17,496 nt of DNA from Bacillota bacterium (GTDB lineage: Bacteria > Bacillota > Clostridia > Lachnospirales > Lachnospiraceae): the NCBI GenBank assembly GCA_023415475.1, contig JAEZKL010000136.1, positions 1 through 17,496 on the forward strand. The letters are read 5' to 3'. Each line of letters starts with the position of its first letter. Positions within the stretch are counted from its first letter, which is position 1. The notes under the pieces were generated by a model. That model searched no databases, had not been told where the DNA came from, and worked only from the letters and a program-made list of their open reading frames with translations. The position numbers and the translations under genes were made by a program. Shown piece by piece: positions 14,045 to 17,496 of this stretch.

Positions 14045-14094
14045 TAAAAGGGATGCTTCAAAACAGTTTGAATTGTTTTGAGGCATCCCTTTTA
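14045..14094. terminator. Bidirectional terminator between ktrA2 and rsgI
   Basis: A 20-bp stem with one mismatch pairs 14046-14065 (AAAAGGGATGCTTCAAAACA) with 14074-14093 around GTTTGAAT. The A and T tracts at both ends let it stop ktrA2 on the plus strand and rsgI on the minus strand. Confidence 0.92.
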
Positions 14095-14106
14095 GTGTGT
14101 TGGGGG

Positions 14107-14133
14107 ATTATCCAATGATGTTGATTGGATAAT
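14107..14133. other. Perfect inverted repeat between convergent genes
   Basis: ATTATCCAAT (14107-14116) and ATTGGATAAT (14124-14133) form a perfect 10-bp dyad with a 7-nt centre. No T tract follows in either direction. It may stabilise the 3' end of the rsgI transcript or bind a protein. Confidence 0.5.
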
Positions 14134-14156
14134 TTATCGAAATTACGAAATAAGCA

Positions 14157-15488
14157 TTATTTGCGACTACCGGTGTTACCGGAGCCTTCCTTGCCATGAT
14201 TACCTCCTCTGGAGTCGGAATTAGATGAATCTTTGATTTTATCCTTATCATCCTTGTCTTGTTTTTCCGTTTGATCCTTTGCTAACTCCGATTTTTTTTT
14301 ATCCTTACCGGATTGCTTTGCAGCCTTATCTTTCTTGCTTTCGGAAAGCTTTTGATCTCCCTTGCTGGAAGCAGAAGAGGTATCCTCGACCTTTACATCC
14401 TTTTGATCTTCTTTTGATTTATTGATTGACGGATCATCATGCTTTTGCTGCTTGTGATCATTCTTTTGCTGTTTTTGCTCATCCTTTTGCTGCTTGTATT
14501 CATCCTTTTGCTGTTTTTGCTCATCCTTTTGCTGTTTTTGTTCATCCTTTTGCTGCTTGTATTCATCCTTTTGCTGTTTTTGTTCATCCTTTTGCAGCTT
14601 GTGCTCATGCTTTTGCTGCTTGTGTTCATCCTTTTGCAGCTTGTGCTCATCCTTTTGTTGCTTCTGCTCTTCGCGCTTCTCTTCCTTCGCGTTTTCTTTC
14701 TCGGAACGATCAGAAGCTTTTTCTTCCTTGGTGATGACAGAGCCGGATTCGGAGGAAGCTCTTCGGTTTTCCTTCGTGGCCTTCATAATATCTTTGACTG
14801 AACGATTAAGCCATTCCTCAACATCAACGGAAGCAGGATCGGAAGAGGAAGCCTGAAGCTTCTCAACCAGATTCAATTTTCCGGGTGTAACACCGAGTTC
14901 TCTTGCTTCTTCCACGCGTTCAAGACCAACGCTATATGCTTCGACTATAACATTTTCTTCGGCTTCGCCGATTTCTTCCTCTACAGCCAGCGCTAAAACA
15001 TTAGCCAGCTCTTCGGATTTATCTGTATGCTCACTTGCGGCTGTAATTACGATACCGCCCTCTGTGGTCGTGTTAAAATAACCGGCAACTGTAATCTGTT
15101 CTACTGTCTTTAATATTGCATCCTCAATTGTCTTATTCTTTAAATGATCAAGAGTTATTTCCTGTAGGATTTCTTCACTATCATCATTAACCGCTTTTAC
15201 AGAAAGTACTCGGTCAAAACGGTTCACCGTATACTCAATAGACGGATTAACGTCAACACTGACATAAGAATATGGGGTTGCGTATGCCCAGGTACCTGTG
15301 CCCAATATAACAAAGGCTGCTGCTGATGCTGCAAATACAGCGATCTTTTTTGTAAATTGCACCTTTGAATCAATAATTTGTATCTCTTGTCCTATCTCAT
15401 ATCCATTATTTTTCATGGTCACCACGCAACCATTATCAGAAAGGGCAGCAGCCTTATTATTCCTAATTTCAACTATAACTGCTTTCAT
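14157..15488 (-). CDS. rsgI: RsgI-type transmembrane anti-sigma-I factor with charged repeat tail
   Basis: The product has 443 residues. The N-terminal RsgI_N domain (about 1-48, MKAVIVEIRNNKAAAL) would bind and hold SigI in the cytoplasm. One transmembrane helix follows (about 49-70). The extracytoplasmic domain (72-210) has the family-defining VDVNPSIEYTVNRF; studies of RsgI proteins describe self-cleavage at this Asn-Pro bond, here Asn81-Pro82. Beyond about 235 the protein is highly charged and low in complexity, with eleven 7-residue repeats of the type QKQQKDE (275-351), then Lys/Asp/Ser-rich sequence to the end. Unlike cellulolytic Clostridia, no carbohydrate-binding module is seen. In B. 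subtilis the disordered outer part of RsgI is needed to sense wall damage, so a wall-sensing role is the best inference. GAGGAGA 8 nt upstream lies inside the end of sigI, and the genes are 3 nt apart. Confidence 0.92.
   Translation of the reverse strand: MKAVIVEIRNNKAAALSDNGCVVTMKNNGYEIGQEIQIIDSKVQFTKKIAVFAASAAAFVILGTGTWAYATPYSYVSVDVNPSIEYTVNRFDRVLSVKAVNDDSEEILQEITLDHLKNKTIEDAILKTVEQITVAGYFNTTTEGGIVITAASEHTDKSEELANVLALAVEEEIGEAEENVIVEAYSVGLERVEEARELGVTPGKLNLVEKLQASSSDPASVDVEEWLNRSVKDIMKATKENRRASSESGSVITKEEKASDRSEKENAKEEKREEQKQQKDEHKLQKDEHKQQKHEHKLQKDEQKQQKDEYKQQKDEQKQQKDEQKQQKDEYKQQKDEQKQQKNDHKQQKHDDPSINKSKEDQKDVKVEDTSSASSKGDQKLSESKKDKAAKQSGKDKKKSELAKDQTEKQDKDDKDKIKDSSNSDSRGGNHGKEGSGNTGSRK
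14436..14666 (-). repeat. Eleven 21-bp tandem repeats in the rsgI tail
   Basis: The 231-bp tract is exactly 11 x 21 bp and encodes RsgI residues 275-351 as (Q/H/Y)K(Q/L)QK(D/H/N)(E/D). Units are near-identical in DNA, differing mainly in the first residue (Gln, His or Tyr) and in Gln versus Leu at the third. Such a tract is likely to change copy number between strains. Confidence 0.93.
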
Positions 15489-15491
15489 TTG

Positions 15492-16217
15492 TTATCTCTC
15501 CTCTCTAATGTATCGAAGATAATCTGCGAGATATGGATATTCTCCGGATAGTATTTCTATCGCTGCTATTATATATTTTCGATGACGCTCAAGAATTTTT
15601 CGGGGTACATGAGTGCTCTTTTCTATCATTTTTAGAGGAAGCTGCTTTGTTGTACGCAATTCATTTAACAAAAGGCTATTCATTAATAGATAATTAACAG
15701 CCGTCGCGCAGGCCTTCCTGGTTTTTGTAGCATGGGGTGAGCATTCGGATAGATCATAAAAGGAAAAACCATACTCAGAGAATACCAGATTAACAGCTTC
15801 TATCTCCCATTTGAGATCATTCGAGTCCTGTTTCGACACTTGTTCTGCTACAGCCATTTGAAGAGACGGATTCTCAGAATCTTCTTCCGGCTCTGTATCA
15901 AAGATGATTGGATCAACAGATACTTCTAAATTGAATTTAGTCTGACTTTTTATGTAATCAATAAGGCGTCTTTTAATTACTAAATTCACAAAGGACAGAA
16001 AGCTTCCTTTTTCAAGATTGTAATCATCGATTGCCTGTGTAAATGCCATTAGGGCGATTGACCATTCATCATCGCTCTTTGTTATGTAACGGTGGCAGGT
16101 CTTGGATGCACATTTTAATATATAATACTCCTGCTGGCGGATAAGCTGATCCAATAAAGTCGGATTATTCTTTGCCTCAAGAGCCATTGAATCTATCTCT
16201 CTCATAATAATGACCAT
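15492..16217 (-). CDS. sigI: RNA polymerase sigma factor SigI
   Basis: The 241-residue protein fits the SigI family (B. subtilis SigI is of similar size). Region 2 lies at about residues 25-95, with EWSIALMAFTQAIDDYN and GSFLSFVNLVIKRRLIDYIK for core binding and -10 recognition. An acidic linker (105-130) leads to the SigI-specific C-terminal domain (about 135-235) with a helix-turn-helix at LPLKMIEKSTHVPRKILERH for the -35 region. SigI responds to heat and cell-wall stress in B. subtilis and to polysaccharides in cellulolytic Clostridia. It is co-transcribed with its anti-sigma factor gene 3 nt downstream. The start is uncertain: AAAGG is only 1 nt from the ATG at 16217 and 13 nt from an in-frame ATG at 16205. 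Confidence 0.93.
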   Translation of the reverse strand: MVIIMREIDSMALEAKNNPTLLDQLIRQQEYYILKCASKTCHRYITKSDDEWSIALMAFTQAIDDYNLEKGSFLSFVNLVIKRRLIDYIKSQTKFNLEVSVDPIIFDTEPEEDSENPSLQMAVAEQVSKQDSNDLKWEIEAVNLVFSEYGFSFYDLSECSPHATKTRKACATAVNYLLMNSLLLNELRTTKQLPLKMIEKSTHVPRKILERHRKYIIAAIEILSGEYPYLADYLRYIREER

Positions 16218-16277
16218 GCCTTTCTCACTAACCTAATAACATAATAATACATTTTACTCTTGGTGACTTTTGGCTTT

Positions 16278-16307
16278 ATTGTATCATTGAACATATCATT
16301 ATGTAAA
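16278..16307 (-). promoter_or_regulatory. Candidate sigma-A promoter for sigI-rsgI
   Basis: On the minus strand TTTACA (16302-16307) and TACAAT (16278-16283) are 18 nt apart, with a predicted start near 16271, about 54 nt before the sigI ATG. I looked for a SigI-type autoregulatory promoter (C-rich -35, CGWA -10) in the same interval and did not find a convincing one. Confidence 0.55.
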
Positions 16308-16433
16308 CCCATCCATTATCCTAGTTAAATATTACTTGATAGGTAGCCAAATATGACACGAATGTCAAGGAGGTGAATAAACTGTATTGAGATAAGGATT
16401 ACAGCAATTCTCTATGTTTACAAGGAGGTTTAT

Positions 16434-17496
16434 ATGATTAACAATAATGCGAGAGAGGCAAGGTTTCAGGCAGGCATTCCCTATAATGATATCGTTTGGT
16501 ATGATGTTGTGGGTCAACCCTTCGGAACAGCCGCTTATTTTAATGCAATCATCTTTGGAGATGCCAATAATATTGTAGATACGAAGGGTGCAATGGCTGT
16601 AGGAGGAAATTTCGTGAGTTCAAGAGGACTCACTCTTGGCTATGGTAACGATTTAAAGTTAACAGGAACTGGATACAGCCCTGACCTGGTCCGCTTTTTG
16701 GTAGGCGGTAATGTAGCAATGCAGGGGCCGCTGGTTGTGGTAGGTCATGTTGTTGTAGGTGGAAACTTCCGCGCAGCCAGCGGAAGCACATATTTGATAG
16801 GTAAGGATGGTACGAATAATCAGGTACAGGAACTGACGCAATTGTACCAGGCCAATAATGGAAGCAGATATTGGCGCGTAAGTGACCGTGACACCCATTA
16901 TCTAATATCCAGTTATGATGTACCCCGCTTTATTCCTGCAAGTCGAATAGGCGCGAATGTAAGTGCTTTCTTCGAAGAAGCCCGCGAAAGCATCATGGAT
17001 TTTCAAAATTGTATTGTAAATCTTACCCCCAACGGAACGGCAGTGCTTCGTTATCATGAATGGATTCTAAGAGGAAATGACCCGAACCAGAATGTATTTG
17101 TAATAGATGTACGGCCAAACGGAATTCTGAACAAGGAAATTCGTTTTGAGATTCCGGAGGGGAGTCGTGCCATTGTAATTCTCCGTACCGGAAACAATGC
17201 CCATCTGCAATATGGTCTCTGGGGAGCAGAGAATTTAGCAAATCGTACACTTTATGTATTCGAAGATGCAAGGAATATCTATATGGAGGTACCGGCAGCA
17301 ATATGGGGAAGCATTCTGGCACCCCAGGCAATGTTCCATGCTCATCAGACCGGTGGTACTGTCAGTGGAACTGCCGCACTGGGGGGCCTAGCAGTTAGTC
17401 CGACCAGCGGGTTTGAATTTCATCTATATCCCTTCGTAGGAGGGGTAGTGTGTGGTGAGGTGACGCCTGCGCCAATACCGTTACCAACACTGACCC
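16434..17496 (+). CDS. Choice-of-anchor A family protein (partial, runs off the window)
   Basis: The frame is open from the ATG at 16434 to the window end (354 codons). AAGGAGG lies 5 nt upstream of TATATG. Residues about 26-348 match the beta-rich choice-of-anchor A domain: YFNAIIFGDANNI, KGAMAVGGNF, FLVGGNVAM, VVVGGNFRA, the repeated VGGN turns of a beta-helix-like region, then IWGSILAPQA and a final GTAALGGLAV. These domains are found in surface proteins that end in various anchors (LPXTG, PEP-CTERM and others). The last visible residues, TPAPIPLPTLT, look like the start of a Pro/Thr linker, so an anchor or further domains lie beyond the window. Unusually, the N-terminus (MINNNAREARFQAGIPYN) has no signal peptide or hydrophobic segment. 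The gene is divergent from sigI. Confidence 0.85.
   Translation, partial: MINNNAREARFQAGIPYNDIVWYDVVGQPFGTAAYFNAIIFGDANNIVDTKGAMAVGGNFVSSRGLTLGYGNDLKLTGTGYSPDLVRFLVGGNVAMQGPLVVVGHVVVGGNFRAASGSTYLIGKDGTNNQVQELTQLYQANNGSRYWRVSDRDTHYLISSYDVPRFIPASRIGANVSAFFEEARESIMDFQNCIVNLTPNGTAVLRYHEWILRGNDPNQNVFVIDVRPNGILNKEIRFEIPEGSRAIVILRTGNNAHLQYGLWGAENLANRTLYVFEDARNIYMEVPAAIWGSILAPQAMFHAHQTGGTVSGTAALGGLAVSPTSGFEFHLYPFVGGVVCGEVTPAPIPLPTLT

Noticed and set aside
14436..14666. CRISPR-like array of regular 21-bp repeats
   Set aside because: The units are directly adjacent with no spacers, are in frame, and encode the heptads of RsgI.
14426..14856. Three plus-strand frames of 102-120 residues rich in Phe/Ala, Leu or Cys/Ser
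   Set aside because: They are shadows of the 21-bp repeat tract of rsgI; the repetitive composition keeps all frames open. No ribosome binding sites support them.
16659..17331. Minus-strand frames of 79 and 102 residues
   Set aside because: Both are antisense to the choice-of-anchor A gene, whose frame is open throughout and has recognisable motifs.

Overview
The window looks like chromosomal DNA from a low-to-moderate GC Firmicute. It is probably a member of the Clostridia in the Lachnospiraceae (Lachnoclostridium/Anaerocolumna-like). This rests on strong AGGAGG ribosome binding sites, TTGACA/TATAAT promoters, tRNA genes without an encoded CCA, a DUF1700/HAAS protein, a KtrAB potassium system and a SigI/RsgI pair. 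The genus is an inference from gene content; I could not run a search.

Layout. Positions 1-291 hold the end of a tRNA cluster (partial tRNA, Leu-TAA, Arg-ACG) and a strong terminator. Positions 377-850 encode a small DUF1700 membrane protein. A gene-free stretch of about 570 bases (851-1421) with several hairpins leads to a small Asn/Ser-rich repeat protein (1422-1721) and its terminator. A leader with two competing hairpins precedes a single-domain rhodanese (1949-2257). A THUMP-type RNA methyltransferase (2387-3538) then converges on an alpha/beta hydrolase (3674-4594, minus) across a bidirectional terminator.

The hydrolase and a three-gene operon diverge from facing promoters: a membrane-anchored N-acetylmuramoyl-L-alanine amidase, the XTP/dITP pyrophosphatase RdgB and a YfcE-type phosphodiesterase. 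A consensus promoter at 7330-7358 drives a seven-tRNA cluster (Pro, Gly, Arg, His, Gln, Lys, Leu), ended by a terminator and a palindrome-rich spacer. An AEC-family transporter lies on the minus strand (8531-9478).

Positions 9779-14041 form an ion-transport block: the KtrB potassium channel subunit, its RCK gating subunit KtrA, a CNNM/CBS (HlyC/CorC) transporter and a second KtrA about 64% identical to the first. Two KtrA copies could give different gating rings for one KtrB, or serve another channel elsewhere; that is inference.

The right end is a cell-envelope stress module on the minus strand: sigma factor SigI (15492-16217), followed after 3 nt by its transmembrane anti-sigma factor RsgI (14157-15488). 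RsgI carries an Asn-Pro self-cleavage motif and a long charged tail with eleven 7-residue repeats. Divergent from it, a choice-of-anchor A protein (16434 to the window end) lacks an obvious signal peptide and runs off the window.

I saw no insertion sequence, phage gene, CRISPR array or replication origin. Most of the window is ordinary housekeeping DNA. The less explained parts are the RsgI repeat tail and its neighbour, the Asn/Ser-rich protein, and the structured spacers near 1004-1096, 1842-1916 and 8414-8510.
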